From assembly GCF_000158815.1 (NCBI RefSeq), contig NZ_GG657738.1, positions 3,200,080 through 3,264,079 on the forward strand: 64,000 nucleotides of DNA. The letters run 5' to 3'. Each line of letters opens with the position of its first letter. The stretch's first letter is position 1. Positions 8,861 to 17,154 of this stretch are shown here, in pieces. The DNA is from Micromonospora sp. ATCC 39149 (GTDB taxonomy: Bacteria; Actinomycetota; Actinomycetes; Mycobacteriales; Micromonosporaceae). The notes beneath the pieces were generated by a model, which did no database searches, was not told the DNA's origin, and worked only from the letters and a program-made list of their open reading frames with translations. The position numbers and the translations under genes are program-made.

Positions 8861-10902
8861 CGTCGACCCGTCCAGCACCGGCCCCGGCGGCGAGAGCATC
8901 CTCGCCGCCGGGGGCCGGCTCCCTCACCGCCACCCAGCGACGACTGGGTCGCGACTGGCGGCTGGCGGCGCTGTTCCTGGCGCCCATGGCCGTGCTGGTC
9001 GGTGGTCTCGTGCTCGTGCCGATCGCCTGGTCGGTCGTCACCAGCACCACGGAACGGCACGGGCAGCACAGCGTGTTCGTCGGCCTGGCCAACTACACCG
9101 CCCTGGCCGGGGACGAGCAGTTCCACGCGGGCGTGGTGAACTCGTTCGTCTTCACCGCCTACGCCGAGGTGTTCAAGGTGGTGCTGGGGCTGTCCGCAGC
9201 CTTGTTGCTGCACCATCGGCGCCGTGGACGGGCCGTGTTGGCCGGACTGCTCCTGTTGCCGTGGGTGGTCCCGACGGTGGTCACGGCGTTCAGTTGGCGG
9301 TCGCTGCTCGACCCGATCTTCGGCAGCGTCAACATGCTGCTCACCGACTCGGGGATCGGGCCTCTGCTGGCCAGGGCACACCTGGTCGAAAGCTGGCCCG
9401 CGGGCTGGCTGTCCGAGGCGTCGCTGGCCATGCCATCGGTGATCCTCGTCAATGTGTGGAAGGGGGTGCCGTTCTTCACCGTTGCGTTTCTCGCGGGGTT
9501 GAAGGCCATCCCGACAGACCTGTACGAGGCGGCGACCGTGGACGGTGCCACGCCGTGGCAGCGGTTCGCCCACGTGACGCTCCCCGGACTGCGCCATGTG
9601 ATCACCGTAACGGTGACCCTGTCGTCGATCTGGACGTTCAACAACTTCGACCTCATCTGGTTGCTGACGCAAGGCGGCCCGGGCAACGCGACAGCGCCGT
9701 ATGTGCTGGTCGCCTACTCGAAGGCGATCCTGCAACTGCAGTACGGTGCGGGGGCAGCGGTCACGCTCGTGATGCTGCCGGCCATCGGCGGGCTGGTGTT
9801 CGTGCTGGTCCGGCTGTTACGCCGGGACGCCGGCACCGAGCCGCCCCGCCGTGCCCGCACGGGGCGGACGGCGCGGACGGTCCGCACGGCGCGTAAGGCG
9901 CGGAAGGCGCGGAAGGCACTGCCGTGGGCCGCCGCCGCGGCGGTCGCCGGTCTGCTGGCCTGGGCGTCGCCACACATCGCCTGGAAGGCGGCGGTGGTCC
10001 TCGGGGTGCTCCTGCTGGTCGCGGCGGCGGTCGGCCGGGTGGTCTCGGCGCTCGGGGCCTGGGGACGTCGCCGGGCGTCGTCGCTGGTGTCTGGGCTGGC
10101 CTCCGCTGTCGCCCTGGCCGGGTTGCTCGTCTTCGTCTTGGCCCCGCTGTACTGGATCGCCGTCACGGCCTTCAAGTCCGAGGGTCAGATCGTCATGCGC
10201 GACCACGACCTGTGGCCGACGCCGTGGACCCTGCAGCAGTTCGCTGATCTCTTCGCCACCAAGCCCTTCGGCCGCTGGTACCTCAACACGGTGCTGGTGT
10301 CCGTGGCGTCTACTGCGGTGGCACTGGTCTGCGCCGCCCTGGCGGGCTACGCGCTGGCCCGACTGCGGTTCCGCGGGGCGCAGAGTTTCACCGTCACGGT
10401 GCTGATCACCTACGTGATGCCGGGCGCGCTGCTGTTCATCCCGCTGTACCAGCTACTCATCGGGGTGCGACTCACCGACTCGTTGTGGTCTCTGGTGGTG
10501 ACGTACCCGACCTTCACGCTTCCGTTCGCCACCTGGCTGCTGGCAGGGTACTTCGCGTCGATCCCCGTCGAGTTGGAGGAGGCCGCGCTGGTCGACGGCT
10601 GCACCCGCCTCCAAGCGTTCCGCCGGGTGGTGCTGCCCCTCGCCAAGCCGGGACTGCTGGCGGTAGCGCTGTTCACCCTGACCAATGCCTGGAACGAGTT
10701 CCTCTTCGCCTTCGTGTTCATCACGAAGGACGAGTACAAGACTCTTCCCGTGGGGATGCAGTCGATGATCACCGGGGACGTCGTGCCGCAGGGGCAGCTC
10801 GCTGCGGCGTCGCTGCTCGTCAGCATCCCCGTGGTGGTCATGTACGCCTTCGGGCAGCGCTTCCTGACCGAGGGGATCACCGCAGGCGCGGTGAAGGGCT
10901 GA
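8857..10902 (+). CDS. Fused MalF-MalG type sugar ABC permease
   Basis: 681 aa from GTG 8857, overlapping the binding-protein stop (GTGA). Residues about 1-325 form a complete MalF-type permease with the EAA loop EAATVDGATPWQRF. After a basic linker (RTARKARKARK at about 345-355) come two extra hydrophobic segments, then a complete MalG-type permease (about 415-681) with a second EAA loop, EEAALVDGCTRLQAF. Importers of this class normally use two separate permeases of about 300 aa, so the fusion makes the heterodimer one chain. No ATPase is encoded nearby, so a shared MsiK-like ATPase is inferred. Confidence 0.93.
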   Translation: MTSTRPAPAPAARASSPPGAGSLTATQRRLGRDWRLAALFLAPMAVLVGGLVLVPIAWSVVTSTTERHGQHSVFVGLANYTALAGDEQFHAGVVNSFVFTAYAEVFKVVLGLSAALLLHHRRRGRAVLAGLLLLPWVVPTVVTAFSWRSLLDPIFGSVNMLLTDSGIGPLLARAHLVESWPAGWLSEASLAMPSVILVNVWKGVPFFTVAFLAGLKAIPTDLYEAATVDGATPWQRFAHVTLPGLRHVITVTVTLSSIWTFNNFDLIWLLTQGGPGNATAPYVLVAYSKAILQLQYGAGAAVTLVMLPAIGGLVFVLVRLLRRDAGTEPPRRARTGRTARTVRTARKARKARKALPWAAAAAVAGLLAWASPHIAWKAAVVLGVLLLVAAAVGRVVSALGAWGRRRASSLVSGLASAVALAGLLVFVLAPLYWIAVTAFKSEGQIVMRDHDLWPTPWTLQQFADLFATKPFGRWYLNTVLVSVASTAVALVCAALAGYALARLRFRGAQSFTVTVLITYVMPGALLFIPLYQLLIGVRLTDSLWSLVVTYPTFTLPFATWLLAGYFASIPVELEEAALVDGCTRLQAFRRVVLPLAKPGLLAVALFTLTNAWNEFLFAFVFITKDEYKTLPVGMQSMITGDVVPQGQLAAASLLVSIPVVVMYAFGQRFLTEGITAGAVKG

Positions 10903-10992
10903 CCTGGGAGCCTGCTACGACGCCTGCCCTTGATGATCGACATCCCGTCCATCCTGGTCCACCCGCGCGGCCAATCCCTCACGTAGGTCCGC

Positions 10993-11027
10993 GACCGCCG
11001 GCGGAGTATGGGGCTCCGCCGGCGGTC
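10993..11027. terminator. Strong hairpin between convergent genes
   Basis: A perfect 14-bp stem (GACCGCCGGCGGAG paired with CTCCGCCGGCGGTC) encloses a 7-nt loop. It lies between the end of the ABC permease gene (10902, plus) and the end of the protease gene (11043, minus), so it can terminate both convergent transcripts. Confidence 0.8.
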
Positions 11028-11042
11028 CGGGGTTGCTGAGGG

Positions 11043-11867
11043 TCAGCGGCCGTTGGTGGTGTCGCGGATCCAGTCGGCGATGTTGTCGGTGCGTGCCGGG
11101 GTTTCGATGCCGGTGTGTGGGCAGCTCGGGCCGTTGCTCACCACGGCCACCAGTTCCGGGGCCCGCCAGCGGAATTCGCGGAAGAACGGGCCGCCGGAAT
11201 CGTATGGGCACGGCGTGGTGTCGGGCCTCGGTGCCAGGCCGCGAACGCCCAGGTTCGCCTCCCGCAACGACTCCACCTCCATCTGCCCCGTGTTCAGATG
11301 CGTCACCGGCGTCGGGTTGGTGCTGGTCAGCGATCCGTAGCCGGTGAGCCGCAGCACGTCGCCGACCTTTGGAGCCCGGCTGCTCACCTTCAGCGGCTTC
11401 ACATCGGTGATCGGCTCGGCCAGTTTGGCGAGGGCCACGTCGGCGGTGGCCGACTGGCGCACCTCGACGATTTCCAGGTCATGGCCGCCGGGGCTGGTGA
11501 CCAGATCGGTGCGACCTACGGTCGCGACCGTGGAGGCGGCGACCGGACGGGAGACGCGGACCCCGTTCTCGTCGCGGAAGCAGTGTCCGGCGGTGATCAC
11601 CCACTGGGGCGCCACCAGCGCGCCCGAGCAGGCGCTGTTGCGTGTTCCTCCGCCGAGGACCGGGATTCCGGTCATGGTCAGTTTGGCGGAGAACCGGTAC
11701 TTGCCATCCTTGACCGGTTCGCCGTTGGCGATCGCGTTGGCCGGCACGATGCCGAGCATCGTGATGCCCGCCGCGACCACGGCAACGGTGGTCGCGGCGA
11801 TCATCGTTCTCTTACCTGACACTGCTGTCCTCCTCGGAACGGTCGACACCACATCCTTGCGGATCAC
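11043..11867 (-). CDS. Secreted trypsin-like serine protease (S1 family)
   Basis: 274 aa starting at ATG 11867; an internal Met at about residue 22 is a possible shorter start. An N-terminal hydrophobic stretch (MIAATTVAVVAAGITMLG) ending in PANA is a signal peptide. The mature chain begins near IANGEPV, reminiscent of chymotrypsin activation sites. The catalytic triad is visible: His in VITAGHC, Asp in TADVALAKL, Ser in PYDSGGPF. Cysteines pair plausibly around SACSG/GHC. It is predicted to be an extracellular protease. Confidence 0.92.
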   Translation of the reverse strand: MIRKDVVSTVPRRTAVSGKRTMIAATTVAVVAAGITMLGIVPANAIANGEPVKDGKYRFSAKLTMTGIPVLGGGTRNSACSGALVAPQWVITAGHCFRDENGVRVSRPVAASTVATVGRTDLVTSPGGHDLEIVEVRQSATADVALAKLAEPITDVKPLKVSSRAPKVGDVLRLTGYGSLTSTNPTPVTHLNTGQMEVESLREANLGVRGLAPRPDTTPCPYDSGGPFFREFRWRAPELVAVVSNGPSCPHTGIETPARTDNIADWIRDTTNGR

Positions 11868-11960
11868 TCAGGTCCACTGCTGGTACCAGTTGCTGGAGTC
11901 GCATCCACCGGCGTACGCGCGGCCATCGCTGTTGCTGTCCACGCGCCGAGGGGGCATCGC
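11868..11960 (-). pseudogene. Possible ricin-type lectin repeat relic
   Basis: Upstream of the protease and on the same strand, a frame ends at 11868 with DSNSDGRAYAGGCDSSNWYQ. This resembles the C-terminal gamma repeat of ricin-B-type lectin domains (DSN...YxxxCxxxNxQxW). There is no start, signal or preceding repeats in frame, so it is probably the tail of a lost gene. Confidence 0.3.
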
Positions 11961-12064
11961 CTCCGGGACTCGTGTCACGTCCGCTCCCTTGATTCGTGCT
12001 CGGCGAGAGATCCACCGATGGCGCACGGAAGCTACCCATGCAGGTGGAACCTGACCAACAGCCA

Positions 12065-12106
12065 CGTCGTGCCGGTTGTCCCGCCGGCGGGACAACCGGC
12101 ACGACG
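12065..12106. repeat. Perfect 42-bp palindrome
   Basis: Two 21-nt arms, beginning CGTCGTGCCGGTTGTCCCGCC and its exact complement, meet without a loop. It lies in non-coding DNA upstream of the protease gene. It could be a terminator of a lost minus-strand gene or a protein-binding site. There is no T-run and the flanking genes are decayed. Confidence 0.75.
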
Positions 12107-12243
12107 GAGCCTGGCCACCTACGCTGTTTCGTCGAGCGCGTGATCAATTACCTCAGCGGCGGCCCCCGCTGAGCTCCGCACTACGCGCCGGTTTCGCCGT
12201 TTTCGGATCTTGAACTGGGCCTTGGTGCTCCCGGGTGGCGGGT

Positions 12244-12272
12244 GGCCCCGGATCCTTTCGGGATCCGGGGCC
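12244..12272. terminator. Hairpin after the nitroreductase relic
   Basis: A 12-bp perfect stem (GGCCCCGGATCC / GGATCCGGGGCC) has a TTTCG loop, about 22 bp beyond the relic's stop codon on the minus strand. It is placed as expected for that gene's former terminator. Confidence 0.65.
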
Positions 12273-12293
12273 TACCGTAGCGATCAGGCCGCC

Positions 12294-12712
12294 GCCAGCG
12301 AGATCACCGGAGTTTGGCGCTCGGTGTACGTCGCGTACTCGGTGAATGGCCGATGGAGCGCCACTGGGTGCTCCCACGACACCGCACGCTCCGCGCCCTG
12401 CGTAACCCGGCGGAATGACCCGGCGGCACGTGCCACCGGGCGGTACGACCTCGGTGGCCGCCATCGCCATCAGGTTGTGGGGCCAGGCTGGACGCGTGTC
12501 CGTGCCGCCCTTCGATGCGGCGATGACCAGGCGGGAATCGTCTCGGGGTAGATCAGGGGCTGATCCGAGCCTCGCCGCTGCGCCGCCCGACTTGGTGGAG
12601 GAGCAGCTTGCCGCAGCCCGGTGCGTAGGGCCAGTTCGAACAGCAGGCCGTGCCGTTGGTAGGCGCAGCCCGGGGATGAGCGTCCCCACTTTCGACGCTT
12701 AGGACAGCAGAG
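12294..12712 (-). pseudogene. Deazaflavin (F420)-dependent nitroreductase relic, Ddn/DUF385 family
   Basis: No single frame is open, but joining minus-strand frames gives a recognisable Ddn-family order: LLLHQVGRRSGEARISP, then DDSRLVIAASKGGTDTRPAW, PHNLMAMAATEV, then RPVARAAGSFRRVTQGAERA and a C-terminus HRPFTEYATYTERQTPVISL ending at a TGA near 12294. The conserved family features (SKGG, PAWxHNL, ERQTPV) are all present, and at least three frameshifts separate them. A hairpin follows at 12244-12272. The functional family uses F420H2 to reduce nitro or quinone substrates; this copy cannot be translated whole. Confidence 0.7.
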
Positions 12713-12774
12713 GTGTCGACACCGCCGAGGTCTGGTGGTTGCGATCCTCGCCCAAAGGAGCGGGCCGCAGGCGG

Positions 12775-13149
12775 TCAGCCCAGCAGGCGATAATGGTACG
12801 GGCCCGTCGAGCCACAGACACTTGTAGACCGGATCGAGTCGTACGTCCAGCCGAAGGGGATTGCGCAGGCCCACAGACCGTTGACCGGAACCCGCAGCCG
12901 GTAGCGGTACGAGAGCGATCCGCAGGCGCCAGTGGGCTCCACCTGGTCCCAGGTGTAGCCGCTCGGCACGTAGCAGGCCCAAGACCCGTCGAGGCCAAGC
13001 GCTCCCGGCGCGGAATTCCCATGCAGAACGGTTTCCTGTGAAATCGGATTCGCGTTGGCGGGAATTGCCGCTGGGGCAATGAGCGGTGAGGCGATCGCCA
13101 GAGCGAGAGCGGCGATGATTCGACGCAACACGGCATTCCTTTCGATCAT
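12775..13149 (-). CDS. Small secreted protein with two aromatic/Cys repeats
   Basis: 124 aa from ATG 13149. A signal peptide is clear (RRIIAALALAIASPLIAPAA, cleavage near ANA). The mature part holds two tandem copies of a roughly 35-residue unit: GSWACYVPSGYTWDQV...GACGSLSYRYRL and GLWACAIPFGWTYDSI...SVCGSTGPYHYRL. Each unit has two cysteines that could pair. The product is exported and no enzymatic motif is present; the function is unknown. Confidence 0.8.
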   Translation of the reverse strand: MIERNAVLRRIIAALALAIASPLIAPAAIPANANPISQETVLHGNSAPGALGLDGSWACYVPSGYTWDQVEPTGACGSLSYRYRLRVPVNGLWACAIPFGWTYDSIRSTSVCGSTGPYHYRLLG

Positions 13150-13238
13150 TTTGCACCCATCCACGCAGCCCTGGAATCCTCTCAGATCAACTGTCGCACG
13201 TCTATTTTTTGATATTCGCGTCGGGCGAATCGAGAGTG

Positions 13239-13580
13239 CTACTGCCGCGAGTGCCACCGGCCCGTGCACCGGACGAAGCGGCCGAGCTTGCCGAGGGCCA
13301 TGCCGAGCGCGTTGTGCGCCTCGGAGTACTCCGGTCGCAGATCGAGGCACGCGCGCAGCGGCTCGAGTGCCTCCTCCCACCGACCGGCGTTGGTTAGCGA
13401 GACCCCGAGGAACAGCCGGCAGCTCGACGAGCCCGGATCGGCGCCGGCTGCCTCGGCGAACCCGTCGGCAGCCTCCGGCCAGCGCTTCTGGTCGAACAGC
13501 GCCAGAGCGCGCTGGTACGTCGCCCGCGCCTGCTCGACATCGGAGCGATGTTCTCTGCTCTTGCGCGAGAACAAACCCAC
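13239..13580 (-). CDS. Tetratricopeptide repeat protein
   Basis: 113 aa from ATG 13580. About 2.5 TPR units are readable: ARATYQRALALFDQKRWPEA, then SSCRLFLGVSLTNAGRWEEAL and SEAHNALGMALGKLGR. TPRs mediate protein-protein contacts. The last repeat ends abruptly in an unrelated basic tail (RFVRCTGRWHSRQ), which suggests C-terminal truncation or a frameshift. It abuts an IS256 relic upstream. Confidence 0.75.
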   Translation of the reverse strand: MGLFSRKSREHRSDVEQARATYQRALALFDQKRWPEAADGFAEAAGADPGSSSCRLFLGVSLTNAGRWEEALEPLRACLDLRPEYSEAHNALGMALGKLGRFVRCTGRWHSRQ

Positions 13581-13604
13581 CCGGGGCCTCCTTCGACACC
13601 GACT

Positions 13605-14150
13605 TCATGGTAGGCGTGGTGCCCGCGACGCCGGTTGATCTGATGTTGGTGGTGTAGAGGACCTTGCGGACCTCGTTATCGCAGTCGAGGAACGGCACGA
13701 ACTGCGGCCAGGAGGTGCGCCACAGCCGGATGAGGGCGGGGTACTGGTCGCCGAACTCAGCGGCGAACGCCGAAACGGTCCTCGGGGGCGGTGCAGATGT
13801 CCCGCAGAGCGGAAGTGACCTTCTCCCCAGTCCTTGCGGTTGGGGTAGCGCAGACTGCCCGCACGAGGTGCACGACGCACTGCTGGTGCACCCCCTGGGG
13901 CCAAACCTGTTCGACGGCGTCGGTCATACCCCCGAGGCCGTCGGAGCAGACCTGAACACGCTCTCGACAGCGCGGATGAGTACTTCGGTGAGGTACGGCG
14001 GCCGGCTCGACCTTGGCGACCCCCATTGGTCGGGTCGGCCGTACGCGACCATAGCGTCGGGCATCAATGCACACGTGCGTCGTCATCACGGCGGAGTCTG
14101 GCACGCCGCGCGGTCCGCGTGCCGGTTTAATCCCGTCGTGGATCTCCATA
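13605..14150 (-). pseudogene. IS256-family (Mutator) transposase relic
   Basis: Minus-strand fragments in three frames match the C-terminal half of IS256 transposases in order: RVQVCSDGLGGMTDAVEQVW, QQCVVHLVRAVC, EKVTSALRDICTAPE, then VPFLDCDNEVRKVLYTTNIRS near 13630-13700. Frameshifts and the missing N-terminus make it non-functional. It lies between the TPR gene and the acetyltransferase gene. Confidence 0.75.
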
Positions 14151-14170
14151 CCGGCTGTTAGCGTCGCGGC

Positions 14171-14710
14171 ATGTTCGCCACCGACCGGGTCCGACTGCGT
14201 CCGCCCACGCCCGACGACGCGCCAAACATGTTCCGCCTGCACGGCGATCCCGAGCTGCACCTGATCACCGACAACGAGCCGTTCCTGCCGCATCACGTCG
14301 GCCAAGTCCGGGCCCGGCTGGAGAAACAGGTCACCGAGCCGCCCGACGGCCAGACCATGGTGTCGCTGCTGGCCGAGACCGCGGCCGACGGCACTTTCCT
14401 CGGTGGCGGCGTGCTGTGGGGGATCGACGCGTTCAACCGATACGCCCACCTCGGCATTTCGTTGCTCCCCGAGGCGCGCGGCCAGGGGTACGGAACCGAA
14501 GTGATCCAGTTGCTCTGCCGGTACGGCTTCCGCAACCGCAACCTACGCCGCCTGGAACTGGAGACGTTGGCCAGCAACACGGCCATGCGGCGGACTGCGG
14601 AGACGTGCGGCTTCATGCACGAAGGCACCCAGCGGGAGCGCGAGTACGACGGCGACGGCTTCGCCGACATAGTGATCTACGGCCTGCTCCGGCGCGACTG
14701 GACCCTGTAG
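14171..14710 (+). CDS. GNAT-family N-acetyltransferase (RimJ/RimL type)
   Basis: 179 aa from ATG 14171. It opens with TDRVRLRPPTPDDAPNMFRL and has the acetyl-CoA-binding signature LPEARGQGYGTEVIQLLCRYGF at about residues 97-118, followed by RRLELETLASNTAMRR. Family members acetylate N-terminal amines of proteins or small molecules. The substrate cannot be predicted. Confidence 0.92.
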   Translation: MFATDRVRLRPPTPDDAPNMFRLHGDPELHLITDNEPFLPHHVGQVRARLEKQVTEPPDGQTMVSLLAETAADGTFLGGGVLWGIDAFNRYAHLGISLLPEARGQGYGTEVIQLLCRYGFRNRNLRRLELETLASNTAMRRTAETCGFMHEGTQREREYDGDGFADIVIYGLLRRDWTL

Positions 14711-15193
14711 CCGGCCGACACGGTCGTCCGGTCGTGATCGGGCGGATCAGGCGTTCGGGGCACGTCGGGGTGCTGGCCACCCCGGAGCGGTTCGCCTCTC
14801 GCTCGGGGCCCTGGCGACACCCGGATAAAGCAACGAGGCACATTGCGGTCATCGGCATGACAGCGCACTGCCGTCCGCGCCGAACGCGGCGAGATGCCCC
14901 GTCACCCGGGCGAGCCGGGGTTGCCCGCCGCGCAGGGCCGGTCGTCGCACGTGCGGTAATCAGATGCCTGGACCTTTTGGCCGTCACCACCGATGCTCGC
15001 CCAGCCGACGTCCGATCCCCGCTCGCCACCCTGCGCCAGCCCAGGGTCAACGACGGCCGACCGAGCAACAAGCATCACCATCCGCTACCACCACGCTCGC
15101 ACCGCCGACGACAAGAACACGGCGCTCGCTGCGCTGTCGGCGGCATGACAGGATGACCGGACATGATCCGATCAGCTCAGCCAGGGGTTGTCG
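14711..15193. other. Intergenic region carrying dispersed repeat copy 1
   Basis: No credible gene is seen. Bases about 14846-15065 are a diverged copy of the sequence at 36792-37010; the remainder has no recognised feature. Confidence 0.6.
14846..15065 (+). repeat. Dispersed repeat, copy 1 (about 220 bp)
   Basis: Co-linear with 36792-37010 in the same orientation. Shared blocks include GGTCATCG-CATGACAGCGCACTGCC, GCCCGCCGCGCAGG, GCACGTGCGG-AATCAGATGC, CTCGCCACCCTGCG-CAGCCCAG and TCAACGACG-CCGACCG. Small indels rule out a shared reading frame. The palindromic core GCACGTGC is kept in both copies. It could be a non-coding RNA, a MITE-like element or debris of a duplicated locus. Confidence 0.75.
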
Positions 15194-15646
15194 ATGTCTC
15201 AAATGGGTCGGCCGCCGGACGATGTTCGTGACACCGGGACCGCAAGCGCGGATCTCGCCGAAAGCGAGGCGCTGCGCGCTGCCGAGCGGCGCTTGCAACA
15301 GGCCCAGTTGGCCTCCGATGTCGCGGTGTTGGATCGGTTGATCGATGACCGGCTCGTGTTCACTGGACCTGACGGCGGTCTGTACTCCAAGCAGGACGAC
15401 CTGCACCTGCACCGATCTGGCCGGCAGTCGATGATTCGGGTGGACGAGGAGGACCTGGCGGTGCTCGTGGTCGGCGGCACCGGGGTGACCTGGTTCCTCG
15501 GCACTTTGGAAGGCACCCTTGCCGGGAAACCGTTCCTCGCCCGGGTCCGCTACACGCGCACATGGATCCTCGATGAGGAGGAGGGATGGCGCCTGATCGC
15601 GGCACACGTCAGCCCCGCCGACCGGGACACCGCCACGGGCGGGTGA
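15194..15646 (+). CDS. NTF2-like / DUF4440 domain protein
   Basis: 150 aa from ATG 15194, with AGGGG 9 nt upstream; a TTG at 15188 is an alternative. The pattern SEALRAAERRLQQAQLASDVAVLDRLIDDRLVFTGPDG and the C-terminal TRTWILDEEEGWRLIAAHVS is typical of SnoaL/DUF4440 proteins. These fold as a cone-shaped alpha+beta barrel and often bind small ligands. No catalytic residues are identifiable. It stands alone between decayed DNA and the SDR gene. Confidence 0.8.
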   Translation: MSQMGRPPDDVRDTGTASADLAESEALRAAERRLQQAQLASDVAVLDRLIDDRLVFTGPDGGLYSKQDDLHLHRSGRQSMIRVDEEDLAVLVVGGTGVTWFLGTLEGTLAGKPFLARVRYTRTWILDEEEGWRLIAAHVSPADRDTATGG

Positions 15647-15897
15647 CCGGACAACACGTCGCCCCAGTCCGGGAACGCGCCGACCGCGAGCGCGGCCCGG
15701 GTACGCAAGATCACTTGCACGCTCATCGGCATGACACGCTACGTATCCACCTCGACAGCGACCGCCTCACCGCATGGCGCGTTCTACACCCCCACCGGGC
15801 GGGCAAGGTCCATCACGAGTCGCGCGGGGCGACCCGCGAACAAGCGCGCCCGCCCGGTTGCCACGCCAAGGTTACGACCCACCCGCCGCCGAGGCGG

Positions 15898-16857
15898 TCA
15901 GCCTGGGGTCGGCCCGTGCCTGCGTGCTTGGGCGACGCCCAGCCACTCCCCGAGCCGACGGCGGATTCGGCTGCGGCGATATCCGCCATGCATTGCCCCG
16001 GTTGATGGTGGATCGAACAGCGATCCTGACCCGGGTGCGGCTGTGGCCGGCTTGGTCAAGAACGTAGCGCTCCACTGGGCGACTAACGACTCGGTGGCAC
16101 GCGGTGCCAGTCGGTGGGCGGCCAGCGCCAGGTGTGAGACCACACCCGTTGTTGCCTGCCTGCGCGGACGGCGGGCGCACGCGAGAATCTTGGCAGCGAG
16201 ACGCTCCGGTGCGTACGCGGGAGGGATAGCTCGTAGTTGGCGGCCCGAGTGGTTGGCGGCCCGCTCGAAGAAGGGCGTGTCGACCGGCCCGGGTAACACG
16301 AGACAGACCCGTATCCGAGGATGACGGGCGACTGCCCGCTGAAGGTTCAAGGCCAGCCCTCTGATGGCAAACTTGGTCATGGAATAGAGCGGGACCAGCG
16401 GGTTTGGGAACAGTGACAGCAACGACCCGACGAGCACGAGGGTCCCGTTGCCCTGCGCCTGAAATGTGGCCAGGGCAGCGCGGGCGCAAAGCGCGGTGCC
16501 GAATACGTTTGTGTCTACCAGCCGACGAATCTCGTCCACCGATTCAGAGCCCAGCGGCCCGGCAATGCCGACGGCCGCCGCTTCGACCCAGACGTCTATC
16601 TGCCCGAACCGTTGCACCGCCAGCCGGGCCAACCGCTCGACGGCCGCCGGATCTGCAATGTCGGTCGGCACTACCAGCACCTGCCCGCCTCGTGCCCGGC
16701 AGTCGTGTTCCACCTCCGCAAGCGCTTCTTGGCTGCGCGAGGCGAGCACCAACCTGGCCCCTTCGGCAGCGAAGGCCAACGCCGTCGCGCGACCGATTCC
16801 ACTCGACGCCCCCGTGATCAGCACCACGGCGTCACGGAAGGTTCCACGCCTGACCAT
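15898..16857 (-). CDS. Short-chain dehydrogenase/reductase
   Basis: 319 aa from ATG 16857, chosen for GGGAGGT 5 nt upstream; the frame is open 20 codons further. The NAD(P) motif is TGASSGIG, and the catalytic tetrad includes Ser in LVLVGSLLSLF and YSMTK. The usual NNAG motif after strand beta-4 reads VEAAAVG here, an unusual change that could weaken cofactor or structural contacts. The C-terminus is an extended, basic tail beyond the typical 250-aa core, as in some membrane-associated SDRs. The substrate is unknown. Confidence 0.88.
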   Translation of the reverse strand: MVRRGTFRDAVVLITGASSGIGRATALAFAAEGARLVLASRSQEALAEVEHDCRARGGQVLVVPTDIADPAAVERLARLAVQRFGQIDVWVEAAAVGIAGPLGSESVDEIRRLVDTNVFGTALCARAALATFQAQGNGTLVLVGSLLSLFPNPLVPLYSMTKFAIRGLALNLQRAVARHPRIRVCLVLPGPVDTPFFERAANHSGRQLRAIPPAYAPERLAAKILACARRPRRQATTGVVSHLALAAHRLAPRATESLVAQWSATFLTKPATAAPGSGSLFDPPSTGAMHGGYRRSRIRRRLGEWLGVAQARRHGPTPG

Positions 16858-17154
16858 CACACCTCCCGCAACGCAGCAAGTCGACATCGACCATCTACCC
16901 ACGGGCGTGACGATCACTCCCAGGAAGCATCACGGTGCCTGCCGAAGCGCGGCGAATCCGCCGGAAGGCCAGAAGACGCGGTGCCCGCTCATCGGCAAGA
17001 CCGCGGCCGTACGCCCCGGCCGAGTAAACAGAAGTCTGACGGCGTTCTGGACGAAGCCTCCGGGGCTCAGCACAGTGGGTGGATGCCGACGACGGACAGG
17101 GCGCAGTCACCGGGGTCAACTTAGCTGCATCCCGTTGGATGCGGGCACAAGTCA

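Noticed and set aside
7124-8899. 591-codon open frame on the minus strand
   Set aside because: Antisense shadow of the sugar-binding lipoprotein gene, without family motifs.
15731-16324. 197-codon plus-strand frame
   Set aside because: Mostly antisense to the SDR gene, which has intact motifs and a strong ribosome-binding site.
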